Both the position numbers and the translations under genes were made by a program. The notes beneath the pieces were generated by a model. The model saw only the letters and a program-made list of their open reading frames with translations. It was not told the origin of the DNA and did not search any database. A DNA stretch of 13,146 nucleotides, from positions 1 to 13,146 of the forward strand of contig JAKAMV010000180.1 in assembly GCA_021812735.1 (NCBI GenBank), given 5' to 3'. Shown here one piece after another: positions 6,066-13,146 of this stretch. The stretch is from Chloroflexota bacterium (GTDB taxonomy: Bacteria > Chloroflexota > Limnocylindria > Limnocylindrales > CSP1-4). Numbering within the stretch: the stretch's first letter is position 1; each line of letters begins with the position of its first letter.

Positions 6066-7640
6066 TCAGCGGTCCGTGCACGCGTAGCAGAGCTCGAAGC
6101 TCTTGTTGATGAGCGGGAAGTCGGGCACGAGGTTGCCGGGCACGGCCGCGGCGACCACAGGCCAGTTGGCGAACGAGGCGGAGCGGAGGTGGAGGCGATC
6201 AACCGTCCCGTCGGCGCCCGCGCGAAGCCACACCCACGACGCGCCCCGTGGGCCCTCCACGCCGGCGACCGACGACTCGCCCACACGCGGCTCGGCGGCA
6301 AGCGGCGCTGCGATCGCGCCTCCGGGCAGCCTGGCGAGGGCCTCACGCAGGAGGCGAAGCGACTCGTGGGCCTCCTGCGCCCGGACATGGACGCGTGCGG
6401 CCACGTCGCCCGCGGCGGCACCGGCCACGCTGACGGCGAACTCGTCGTATGCGGCATACGGCCGGTCACGGCGCAGGTCGCGGTCGAGACCGCTCGCGCG
6501 GGCGGCGACCCCGAGCGCGCCCAACGCCTCTGCCGTCTCTCGCGTGACGACGCCCGTCCCGTGCAGCCGCGACATGACTCCCTCGGAGCGGACCAGCGCT
6601 CGGACGGCCGCAGCGAGCTCCAGGCCGACCGCGTCGAGGGTCGTCAGCAGCGCGGCGAGGGCGCCCTCGTCGAGGTCGGTCGTCAGGCCGCCCGGGACGA
6701 CCATGCCGACTAGATACCGATGGCCGGTCAACGTGTCGTTCGCCCGGAGCAGCCGCTCCTTGAGCAGGCCGAGACGGGAGGTCCCGGAGTGGAACCCGAT
6801 GCCCGCGCAGATGTTGCCGAGGTCACCGACATGGTTGTAGAGCCGCTCGAGCTCGCCGAGGAGCACCCGCGCCCAGCGGGCCCGCGGCGGGACAGTTGTG
6901 CCCGTCAGCTCCTCGACGGCCTGCGCGTACGCCATCGCGTGGGCGACCGCGCACACCCCGCAGGCGCGCTCGACGAGCGGGGCCGCGGCCGCGAGCGGGC
7001 GTCCCTCGGCGAGTTTCTCGAGCCCGCGGTGCACGAACCCGAGCCGGGCGTCGAGGTGCAGGACCCGCTCGCCGATCGCGGAGAACCGGAAGTGCCCGGG
7101 CTCGATGATCCCGGCGTGGATCGGGCCGACCGGGAGCTGGTAGACACCCTCGCCGTGGACCTCGAACGGGACGAAGTGGCGGTCGGCCTCGGGTGGCCGG
7201 GCGTTGGCCGGCGTGTCCTTTCGCAGCGGGTGGTAGCCCCGGGGCCAGCGCTCGTGGAGGACGAGGCGCCGCGGGTCGGGGTGGCCGGCGGGGACGATCC
7301 CGAGCAGGTCGCGCGCCTCGCGTTCATCCCAGTGCGCCGCGGGCACCAGCGGGGTGATCGACCGGTACGTCGGCTGCGCCAGCGGCAGGTCCGCCCGGAG
7401 CCGGGCGAGGCGGCCATCCGGGCCGGCGGCGATCGCCTCGACCGCCAGGCCCTCGCCGCCGACGCCGCGCTCGTCGAGACCCACGAGCATGACGAACCGG
7501 CCGCCCGCGGCAACGGTGTCCGCGACGCGCGGGCCCAGGGCGTCAGGCGCGACCGGCTCCACCGCCCCGTCTCGGGCCGCGGCACGGGCCTGGCCCGAGG
7601 CGACCGGCGCAGCGCCCCCGGTCTCCGGCGGCTCAGCCAC
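6066..7640 (-). CDS. hyfG: Group 4 [NiFe] hydrogenase large subunit (HyfG/HycE/NuoCD-like)
   Basis: This 524-residue catalytic subunit makes or consumes H2. Residues ~80-142 are the NuoC-like domain (YRSITPLVP, HWDEREARDLLGI, GYHPLRKD). Residues ~160-524 are the NuoD/hydrogenase domain, with VGPIHAGIIEPGHFRF at 171-186. Both nickel-ligand pairs are present: the N-terminal motif RACGVCAVAH (C227, C230) and the C-terminal CYACTDR (C518, C521, R524). These cysteines argue for a true hydrogenase rather than a cysteine-less complex I relative. The protein ends at R524, the residue after which maturation proteases normally cut, so there is no C-terminal propeptide. The GTG start at 7640 has GGAGG (7646-7650) five bases upstream and overlaps the hyfF end by 8 bases. 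The TGA stop at 6066-6068 is genuine because the sequence beyond it resembles nothing. Confidence 0.92.
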   Translation of the reverse strand: MAEPPETGGAAPVASGQARAAARDGAVEPVAPDALGPRVADTVAAGGRFVMLVGLDERGVGGEGLAVEAIAAGPDGRLARLRADLPLAQPTYRSITPLVPAAHWDEREARDLLGIVPAGHPDPRRLVLHERWPRGYHPLRKDTPANARPPEADRHFVPFEVHGEGVYQLPVGPIHAGIIEPGHFRFSAIGERVLHLDARLGFVHRGLEKLAEGRPLAAAAPLVERACGVCAVAHAMAYAQAVEELTGTTVPPRARWARVLLGELERLYNHVGDLGNICAGIGFHSGTSRLGLLKERLLRANDTLTGHRYLVGMVVPGGLTTDLDEGALAALLTTLDAVGLELAAAVRALVRSEGVMSRLHGTGVVTRETAEALGALGVAARASGLDRDLRRDRPYAAYDEFAVSVAGAAAGDVAARVHVRAQEAHESLRLLREALARLPGGAIAAPLAAEPRVGESSVAGVEGPRGASWVWLRAGADGTVDRLHLRSASFANWPVVAAAVPGNLVPDFPLINKSFELCYACTDR

Positions 7641-9111
7641 GGCCGCCTCCGAGAACGATCACGACCTGGCCAAGCGCCGCCGCGAGCGGCGAGGGCGTCC
7701 AGAGCCCCGCGACGACGACTGCCGCGAGGGGAACCCCGAGGAGCAGCGCCCAGCGACGCGAGGCCGGGGGTTCTCCCGCGGGGCGCCCGGGGGGACCGAC
7801 CGACACCCGGACCACGTGGAAGAGGAGGCCCGCCACCGCTAGCGCGAGGATCGCGGCCGCGGCTCCGGCGGCCGGGCCCCAGCCCGCCTGAACGCCGCCC
7901 AGGAGGATCGCGATCTCGGCGACGAAGATCCCGGACGGCGGCAGCCCGGCCAGCGCGAGCGCGGCCAACACGAGAGCCCGGCCGGCGGCCGGCGAGCGGA
8001 CGAGGCTGCCTCCCAGCCGTCCTATCCGGCGACTCCCGCGTTCGGCGACCAAGCGTCCGGCGGCGAGGAAAACGGTCGACTTGGCCAGGCCGTGGCTGAG
8101 CAGGTGGAGGGTGAGGCCGAGCAGCGCCAGGTGGCCCCCGAAGCCGAGGGCCAGCGTCGCCAGCCCGAGGTGCTCGATCGAGGAGTAGGCCAGGAGGCGC
8201 TTGAGGTCGCCCTGGGCGACGATGAACGGAAGGGCCGTCGCGAGACTGAGGAGCCCGAGCACGACCAGCAGGGTCGACGAGAAGGCCGGCCCGAGGGTGG
8301 CGACGGTGATGAGGTGGAAACGGGCGAGCGCGTACAGGGCAACCGCCAGCGCCGCCCCCGACAGGAGCGACGAGACCGGGCTCGGGGCCTGGCTGTGCGC
8401 ATCGGGCAGCCAGAAGTGGAACGGCACGAGGCCCGCCTTGGTGCCGTAGCCTGCCAGGGCGAAAATGAAGGCGAGGCGAACGTACGCCGGGTCCAGTCGC
8501 GGAGCGATCGCGACAAGCCGGGTCCAGGCGAGGGCGTCGCTCGTCTCACCGAGCACGCCGACCGACGAAGCGTACAGGAGCAGCGTCCCCAGGAGGGCGA
8601 AGCCGATCCCGATCGAGCCCAGGATGAGGTACTTCCAGGCGGCCTCGATCGCGGTCGGCGTCCGGGCGAAGCCGACCAGCAGCGCCGAGACGATTGTGGT
8701 CGCCTCGATGCCCACCCACAGGAGCCCCAGATTGTCGAGGAGCGGGACGGCCGCGAGCCCCGTCGCGAACCAGAGGAGCAGCGCGTAGTAGCGGCCGGTG
8801 TCGTGTGGCCGAAGCCGCCCGGCAGCGCGCTCGTGGGCGAGATGGCCGGGCGAGCCGGCAAAGGCGACGGTGGCGACCACGAGGACGAGTCCCAGCACGT
8901 ATGCGCCGAGCGCGTCGACCACGACCAGGCCGCCGAACGCCCGGAGTGGACCCTCGACAAACACGCGCGCGGCAAGGAGGAGCCCGGCCGCGAGGGCGGC
9001 CGCGAAGCCGAGCGCCGCGAGGCGACCGGCGTGCCGGTCGCTGGCGAACCAGGCGACGGCGCCGGCAGCCGTCGGGGCGATGACGACCAGGGCGGCGAGC
9101 AGCTCCGTCAT
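7633..9111 (-). CDS. hyfF: Hydrogenase-4 membrane subunit F (HyfF), NuoN/NuoM-like ion pump
   Basis: This 492-residue multi-pass membrane protein belongs to the Mrp-antiporter-like family shared with complex I. Pump residues are visible: E136 (LLWVGIEATT), K160, K225 (GYGTKAGLVPFHFWLPDAHS), K304 (QGDLKRLLAYSSIEH) and K344 (HGLAKSTVFLAAG). It starts in the outer arm of the membrane domain and probably moves H+ or Na+ when the hydrogenase turns over. The ATG at 9111 overlaps the hyfE stop (ATGA). GGAG (9121-9124) lies nine bases upstream. The family includes hydrogenase-4 subunits and complex I subunits; the HyfE neighbour favours HyfF. Confidence 0.9.
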   Translation of the reverse strand: MTELLAALVVIAPTAAGAVAWFASDRHAGRLAALGFAAALAAGLLLAARVFVEGPLRAFGGLVVVDALGAYVLGLVLVVATVAFAGSPGHLAHERAAGRLRPHDTGRYYALLLWFATGLAAVPLLDNLGLLWVGIEATTIVSALLVGFARTPTAIEAAWKYLILGSIGIGFALLGTLLLYASSVGVLGETSDALAWTRLVAIAPRLDPAYVRLAFIFALAGYGTKAGLVPFHFWLPDAHSQAPSPVSSLLSGAALAVALYALARFHLITVATLGPAFSSTLLVVLGLLSLATALPFIVAQGDLKRLLAYSSIEHLGLATLALGFGGHLALLGLTLHLLSHGLAKSTVFLAAGRLVAERGSRRIGRLGGSLVRSPAAGRALVLAALALAGLPPSGIFVAEIAILLGGVQAGWGPAAGAAAAILALAVAGLLFHVVRVSVGPPGRPAGEPPASRRWALLLGVPLAAVVVAGLWTPSPLAAALGQVVIVLGGGRG

Positions 9112-9773
9112 CCGCGCAGGCTCCGCAGCTCGTCGGTCGAGGTGCTGCCCAGGACGTCGAGCATCCGACGCGCGTAGACCCAGGCGACGACGACGGCGAT
9201 CAGCACGTCGAACAGGACCCCGAGCTCGACGACGAAGGGCATCCCGTAGGTCAGCGCGAATGCCGTGAGCGCGATCCCGTTATCGAAGACGAGGAGGCCG
9301 ACGACGAGTGAGAGCGCCTTGCGGCGGGTCATGATGATGAGCAGGCCGGTCAGCACCGTGGCAATCGCCGCCGCCAGGCCTCGGCCCGCAGCCACGGTCG
9401 CCCCGAGAAATGCCCCGTCCGCGGCCGCACTCGCGACAAACACGATGGCGACCGCGGCGACGAGCGAGGCGCGCGGGCCCAGCAGCGGATGCCGCTCCTG
9501 CCGGACGGGGGAGCGACGGAGGATCGAGCCGAGCACGAACGGCACGACCACGCCCTTGGCCACGACCGCCAGCAGGCCGCCCATCACGAGGTGGCCGGCG
9601 CCGGTCGCCAGCCCCACCCCGATCGCAGCGACGCCCGTGAGGACCGACTGGAGAGCAACGAGCCAGATCGCACGACCGATCGAGCGCGTCGCGGCCAGGC
9701 CGACGCCGAGGACGACGATCGCCGCCGCGCACGCGTCGACGAGCTGCCCGGCGGCCCGCGGGTCGATCGTCAT
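9108..9773 (-). CDS. hyfE: Hydrogenase-4 membrane subunit E (HyfE)
   Basis: This 221-residue membrane protein has about seven hydrophobic segments. Its C-terminal half (RRKALSLVVGLLVFDNGIAL, then FVVELGVLFDVLIAVVVAWV) is typical of HyfE. The family looks like NuoK fused to extra helices; NuoK-type subunits carry conserved glutamates in membrane helices, and E209-like charge in VVELGVLFD is in the expected place. It joins the NuoH-like subunit to the antiporter-like arm. The ATG at 9773 overlaps the hyfC stop (ATGA). There is no clear ribosome site, so translation is probably coupled. Confidence 0.87.
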   Translation of the reverse strand: MTIDPRAAGQLVDACAAAIVVLGVGLAATRSIGRAIWLVALQSVLTGVAAIGVGLATGAGHLVMGGLLAVVAKGVVVPFVLGSILRRSPVRQERHPLLGPRASLVAAVAIVFVASAAADGAFLGATVAAGRGLAAAIATVLTGLLIIMTRRKALSLVVGLLVFDNGIALTAFALTYGMPFVVELGVLFDVLIAVVVAWVYARRMLDVLGSTSTDELRSLRG

Positions 9774-10732
9774 GCCGGCAGCCAGAGGCGAGCCGCGAGG
9801 CCCACCGCCGCGACGATCGAGGCCGTCGCGAGGAGACCCGGCAGGGCGAGGATGCGGAGCTTGGCCAGGCTCGCGTCGAGCACGCCGAGGATGGCGGCCG
9901 CCCCGATCAGCTTCGCCAGGGCAGCAGCGATCGCGACCAGGAGCGACAGCGGCGTCAGGTCGAGGGCGATGCCGGCCGGCAGGAAGGCCGCCGCGAACAG
10001 GCCCGCAACGAGGACGAGCTTGAGCTCGGCGGCGTACATGAGGATCGCGAGCCGGGGACCGGACGCCTCGAGCACCATCCCCTCGTGGATCATGGTGAGC
10101 TCCAGGTGGGTATCGGGATTGTCGACCGGCTCATGACCGGTCTCAGCGACCGCGACGATCGCGAACGCGCCGGCGGCCAGCAGGAGGGGCGGCGTGTACC
10201 AGGCGCTCCCCGAGGCGATGCCCAGCGCGGCGATCTGACCGAGATCGGTCGACCCGGCCGCCAGGGCTGCTCCGGCGAGCGCGAGCAGGAGCGCCGGCTC
10301 GACCAGGGTCGCGATCGCGACCTCGCGGCTGCTGCCCATGCCGCCGAAGGCGCTGCCCGCGTCGAGCGCCGACAGGGCGAGGACGAAGCGGCCCAGGGCC
10401 ATGAGCCCGACGACGACCAGGAGGTCGCCCCAGCCGTCCAGCGGCGGCCGGGCGCCAACGATCGGCACGAGAAGCGTTGCGACGACCACGGCGGCCAGGA
10501 CGATCGCCGGGGCCGCCCCGGTGAGCCGGCTCGCCGCGTCGCTCTCGACCGGCTGCTTCGCCCACCACTTCGCGAGGTCGCGGTACGGCTGCAGCAGCGG
10601 CGGTCCCTGTCGGTACTGGAGGCGGGCCTTGACCCGCTTGGTGACCCCCAGCAGGAGCGGTGCCACGGCCAGCGTGAGCGCGAGCTGGACCAGGCCCACG
10701 ACGAGCGCCCCGAACACGGCCGGCTCGAGCAT
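9770..10732 (-). CDS. hyfC: Hydrogenase membrane anchor subunit (HyfC/HycD/NuoH-like)
   Basis: This 320-residue, roughly eight-helix protein docks the hydrophilic hydrogenase arm to the membrane. Family motifs are RLQYRQGPPLLQPYRDLAKW (residues 37-56), GMGSSREVAIATLVEP (131-146) and the charged loop DNPDTHLELTMIHEGMVLE (204-222), close to the E. coli HycD/HyfC loop. The ATG at 10732 overlaps the hyfB stop by one base (TGATG), so the longer open frame upstream, which runs through hyfB, is a shadow. No good ribosome site is seen, consistent with coupling. Confidence 0.92.
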   Translation of the reverse strand: MLEPAVFGALVVGLVQLALTLAVAPLLLGVTKRVKARLQYRQGPPLLQPYRDLAKWWAKQPVESDAASRLTGAAPAIVLAAVVVATLLVPIVGARPPLDGWGDLLVVVGLMALGRFVLALSALDAGSAFGGMGSSREVAIATLVEPALLLALAGAALAAGSTDLGQIAALGIASGSAWYTPPLLLAAGAFAIVAVAETGHEPVDNPDTHLELTMIHEGMVLEASGPRLAILMYAAELKLVLVAGLFAAAFLPAGIALDLTPLSLLVAIAAALAKLIGAAAILGVLDASLAKLRILALPGLLATASIVAAVGLAARLWLPA

Positions 10733-12756
10733 CAGCGGGCGACCAGGAGCAGCACGACGAGCGCGACGACCGCGTAGGCGAGGTACGCCTGCAGGCTGCC
10801 CGACTGGATCCGCCGGACGAGCTGCGCGGCCGCGACAGAGGCCCGGAGGAGCGGCCCGTAGAGGCGCTCGTCGATCACGTGGCTGACCTCGCCCCGGTAG
10901 CGGACCGCCCGAGGGAAGGGCGTCCCGGGATGGAGCTCGACCGCGATCTCGCGTTCGGGCCGCAGCACAGGCCCGTAGTAGAGCCGGATGAGCTTGGCGT
11001 AGCTCGTCGCCGTGTACTCGAACGCCGCCTCCGGCACATTGCCGCACGTCCAGGTTGGCGCCCGGCGCGCCGCCCGGCGCCGCGTGCCAACGATCCACAC
11101 CCCTCCCGCCACGGCGAGGAGCACGGCAGCGAGCGGGCCCGCCGCATAGAGCGCGTCGAGGCCGACCACGGGTTCGGACATCGCCGCGGTCGCGCCGGTT
11201 CCGCCGAGCATCCCGCGCGAGATCCCGCCGATGACACCCGAGACCGGCCCGGCCGCGACCCCGACGCCGATGCAGGCGGCTGCCAGGCCCGCCATGGCGA
11301 CGCCCATCGACGCGGCCGCCTCGCGTGCCTCGGTCGCGCGCGGGCCGCGCGGCAGGCCGAGGAAGCTCATCCCGGTCGCCTTGACGAAGCAGGCCACCGC
11401 GAGCGCCGTCGTCAGCCCGAGCCCGGCGACCGCGAGGAGGGCCCCCGATCGCGCGACGAGCGACAGCCCCGCCTCGCTGCCGGCGCCGATCAGCCCCTGG
11501 AACGTCAGCCACTCGCTGGCGAAACCATTGAGCGGCGGTAGGCCGCTGATCGCCGCCGCCCCGATCCCGAAGGCGAGCGCGGTGACGGGCATCGCTCGCG
11601 CGAGCCCGCCCAGGGCGTTGAGGTCCCGCGACCCGACCGCGGACTGGATCGAGCCCGCGGCGAGGAACAGGACTGACTTGAAGAGCGCGTGGTTGAGGGT
11701 GTGGAAGAGCGCTGCGGTGAGGGCGAGGGCAGCGAGCGCGGTCGCGCCGTCGGCGCTGGCCAGCAGGGCGACCCCGACGCCCACGAGGATGATCCCGATG
11801 TTCTCGATGCTGTGGAAGGCAAGGAGGCGCTTGAGGTCGTGCTCCATGAGCGCATAGAGCACGCCGAGCACCGCGGAGGCCACCCCGATCCCGAGGACCA
11901 GCAGGCCCCACCACTCAGGTCCCGGACCGAGGATCTCGAGGCCGAAACGCACGATGCCGTAGATGCCGGCCTTGATCATCACGCCCGACATCAGCGCGGA
12001 CACGTGGGACGGCGCCACCGGGTGGGCGCGGGGCAGCCAGACGTGGAGCGGGATCGCGCCCGCCTTCGTCGCGAAGCCGACGAGGACGAGCGCGAAGACG
12101 ACGTCGCGAACGTCCGGCGGCAGGCTGGCGGCCGCCCGCCCGAAGGCGCCGAAGCTGGTCGAGCCGGCGGCCGAGGCGAGGATCGCGAAGGCGATGATGA
12201 GGGCCGCCGTCGCGAGGTGGGTCAGGACGAGGTAGAGGTAGCCGGCCCGCGCCACCTCGGCGCTCGGACGCCGGCCGACGACGAGCAGCGCCGAGCTCAG
12301 CGCCATGAGTTCCCACGCGAGCAGGAACGCGAACGCGTCGTTGGACCCGAACACCAGCGCGAGGCTCGCGAGGAAGATCGGGTAGGCGACCGCAGTGCGA
12401 TCGACTCCCGGCGAACCGTGGGCCGTGTAGCCGATGCCGTAGACGGAGCTGGCGGCGCCGGCGGCGCCGAGTGCGATCAGGAAGAGTGCGGACAGCGAGT
12501 CGAACCGCACGTCGATGAGCGCGAACCCGAGAACCGAACCGAAGCGGGCGGTGACGGGCTCACCTGTGACCAGCACGGCCACGCCGAGCGCGAAGATGAC
12601 GAGGCAGGCGAGCGCCGACAGGGCGAGCGACAGCCCGTGAAGCGTGATGCGCGTCCGCGGTGCCAGGGCCGTCAGGGCGGCCAGGCCGATGAGGGCGACG
12701 ATCGACGGCAGGAGCCCGCCAGAGGCGAAGTCCGCGAGCGCGGGCGCGTTCGGCAT
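10732..12756 (-). CDS. hyfB: Hydrogenase-4 membrane subunit B (HyfB/HycC), antiporter-like
   Basis: This 674-residue membrane protein is about the length of E. coli HyfB. Residues ~130-420 are the proton-translocating antiporter-like core, with E149 (LLAWELMALSSALLV), K231 (GFATKAGAIPLHVWLP), K262 (MIKAGIYGIVRF), K309 (EHDLKRLLAFHSIENIG) and K360 (HALFKSVLFLAAG). GLPPLNGFASEWLTF at 405-419 is a strong family signature. The C-terminal part (TWTCGNVPEAAFEYTATSYA, then a soluble stretch and a last helix) is the HycC/HyfB type of tail. The start at 12756 was chosen because the hydrophobic domain begins just after it. The open frame upstream to 13137 is arginine-rich and unlike the family. The ribosome site is weak (GGGG about 10 bases upstream). 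This is the first gene of the operon. Confidence 0.9.
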   Translation of the reverse strand: MPNAPALADFASGGLLPSIVALIGLAALTALAPRTRITLHGLSLALSALACLVIFALGVAVLVTGEPVTARFGSVLGFALIDVRFDSLSALFLIALGAAGAASSVYGIGYTAHGSPGVDRTAVAYPIFLASLALVFGSNDAFAFLLAWELMALSSALLVVGRRPSAEVARAGYLYLVLTHLATAALIIAFAILASAAGSTSFGAFGRAAASLPPDVRDVVFALVLVGFATKAGAIPLHVWLPRAHPVAPSHVSALMSGVMIKAGIYGIVRFGLEILGPGPEWWGLLVLGIGVASAVLGVLYALMEHDLKRLLAFHSIENIGIILVGVGVALLASADGATALAALALTAALFHTLNHALFKSVLFLAAGSIQSAVGSRDLNALGGLARAMPVTALAFGIGAAAISGLPPLNGFASEWLTFQGLIGAGSEAGLSLVARSGALLAVAGLGLTTALAVACFVKATGMSFLGLPRGPRATEAREAAASMGVAMAGLAAACIGVGVAAGPVSGVIGGISRGMLGGTGATAAMSEPVVGLDALYAAGPLAAVLLAVAGGVWIVGTRRRAARRAPTWTCGNVPEAAFEYTATSYAKLIRLYYGPVLRPEREIAVELHPGTPFPRAVRYRGEVSHVIDERLYGPLLRASVAAAQLVRRIQSGSLQAYLAYAVVALVVLLLVAR

Positions 12757-12799
12757 GTCTTGGCGGACCCCGTGGCTCAGCGCGCCGCGAGGATCGTCG

Positions 12800-12818
12800 G
12801 GCGGCCCGGGCAGCCGCC
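12800..12818. other. Hairpin in the hyf operon leader
   Basis: GGCGGC (12800-12805) pairs with GCCGCC (12813-12818) around a seven-base loop. It lies between the stop of the partial gene (12878) and the start of hyfB (12756). It could end the upstream transcript or sit in the hyf leader. No T-tract follows on the minus strand, and chance is possible. Confidence 0.25.
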
Positions 12819-12877
12819 GGACTCGCGCAGGCCCGACCCCGACCCGCTTCCCGACCGTTGCGTGGTTGACGCCGACC

Positions 12878-13146
12878 TCACCTTGCGCGGCCCCTGGCCG
12901 CGGTCGTCGTCCGCGGCGTCGCTCGCCGGATCGGCCTCGCGTCCGGCGTGGCGGACTCCTCGGCCGATGTCGGCGCCTCGGACCGGCTCGCGGCCTTGAT
13001 GCGGCGGAGCGACCAGTCGATGTCTTCGCGGACTCCCTCGGGCGCGCGCTTCCGCCCTGCCCGCAGGGCGAGGGTCGCCGATTCCGCGTGTCCGTCGAGA
13101 CCCGCTCGGTCGATGACCCGCACCGCGAACCGGGCAAGAGATCGGA
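12878..13146 (-). CDS. Partial gene at the right edge, unknown function
   Basis: On the minus strand a frame stays open from the window edge to a TGA at 12878-12880, giving at least 89 residues. The first part reads like a real, charged helical protein (VRVIDRAGLDGHAESATLAL, then EGVREDIDWSLRRIKAASR). The last ~35 residues are a low-complexity Ala/Thr/Arg tail. I do not recognise the family. A GTG at 13123 could be an internal start, but the frame continues beyond the edge, so this is probably the C-terminal end of a longer gene. It runs in the same direction as the hydrogenase operon, 121 bases upstream of hyfB. Confidence 0.4.
   Translation of the reverse strand, partial: RSLARFAVRVIDRAGLDGHAESATLALRAGRKRAPEGVREDIDWSLRRIKAASRSEAPTSAEESATPDARPIRRATPRTTTAARGRAR

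Noticed and set aside
6066..6068. The TGA at the end of hyfG as a second selenocysteine codon
   Set aside because: The motif C-x2-C-x2-R is already complete before it, the sequence after it resembles no hydrogenase tail, and the hyfH start lies two bases later.
5723..6469. Longer N-terminus for HyfI upstream of 5722
   Set aside because: It overlaps hyfH and hyfG in a different frame and is low-complexity. GGAGG plus the GTGA overlap supports the start at 5722.
10733..11914. Longer N-terminus for HyfC using the open frame up to 11914
   Set aside because: It lies entirely within hyfB in another frame. The ATG at 10732 overlaps the hyfB stop and begins the recognisable NuoH-like domain.
12757..13137. 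Longer N-terminus for HyfB using the open frame up to 13137
   Set aside because: The extra ~127 residues are Arg/Pro/Gly-rich, unlike the family, and the E. coli homologue length fits the start at 12756.
1..13146. CRISPR arrays, insertion sequences, tRNA or rRNA genes
   Set aside because: I looked for regularly spaced repeats, transposase-like frames and terminal inverted repeats, and for conserved RNA motifs, and found none.

Overview
The window is a very GC-rich bacterial chromosome segment with tight gene packing, GTG as well as ATG starts, and start/stop overlaps inside an operon. The genome must decode UGA as selenocysteine. Gene content and style suggest Chloroflexota or Actinomycetota, but nothing here (no rRNA or tRNA) fixes the taxon.

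Left part (1-2742): a small START-like (SRPBCC) protein on the + strand converges on a trimethylamine methyltransferase (MttB)-family protein on the - strand, with a strong GC hairpin between them. Upstream of the mttB-like gene lies a two-copy ~34-bp repeat. Each copy carries an extended -10-like element pointing at that gene. Next comes a small four-helix membrane protein of unknown function, also on the - strand.

Centre (3041-4957, +): a formate dehydrogenase catalytic subunit of the molybdenum/tungsten bis-PGD family. Its frame is broken by one TGA exactly where the family has its catalytic selenocysteine. Reading resumes in the same frame with the family signature (H-x-P-S-V-A-G-L). A hairpin with a GGTCT loop begins 12 nt after the TGA, with the loop itself 18 nt after it. 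This is a Sec codon plus SECIS element, not a frameshift or pseudogene. The protein also lacks the N-terminal ~54 residues that carry the four-cysteine [4Fe-4S] site in E. coli FdhF.

Right part (5168-12756, -): seven genes in the order hyfB-hyfC-hyfE-hyfF-hyfG-hyfH-hyfI, a membrane-bound group 4 [NiFe] hydrogenase. The large subunit keeps both CxxC nickel-binding pairs and ends exactly where a maturation protease would normally cut. The small subunit keeps all four cysteines of its proximal cluster. The ferredoxin subunit has one cysteine replaced by threonine. There is no hyfD, no hyfA/hycB-type ferredoxin and no maturation gene in view. A probable partial gene of unknown function runs off the right edge.

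Together the Sec-formate dehydrogenase and the hydrogenase, which converge on a ~210-bp gap, suggest a formate hydrogenlyase-like or CO2-reducing system coupled to ion pumping. The usual iron-sulfur wiring between the two halves is not visible here, and that is the most intriguing feature of the window.
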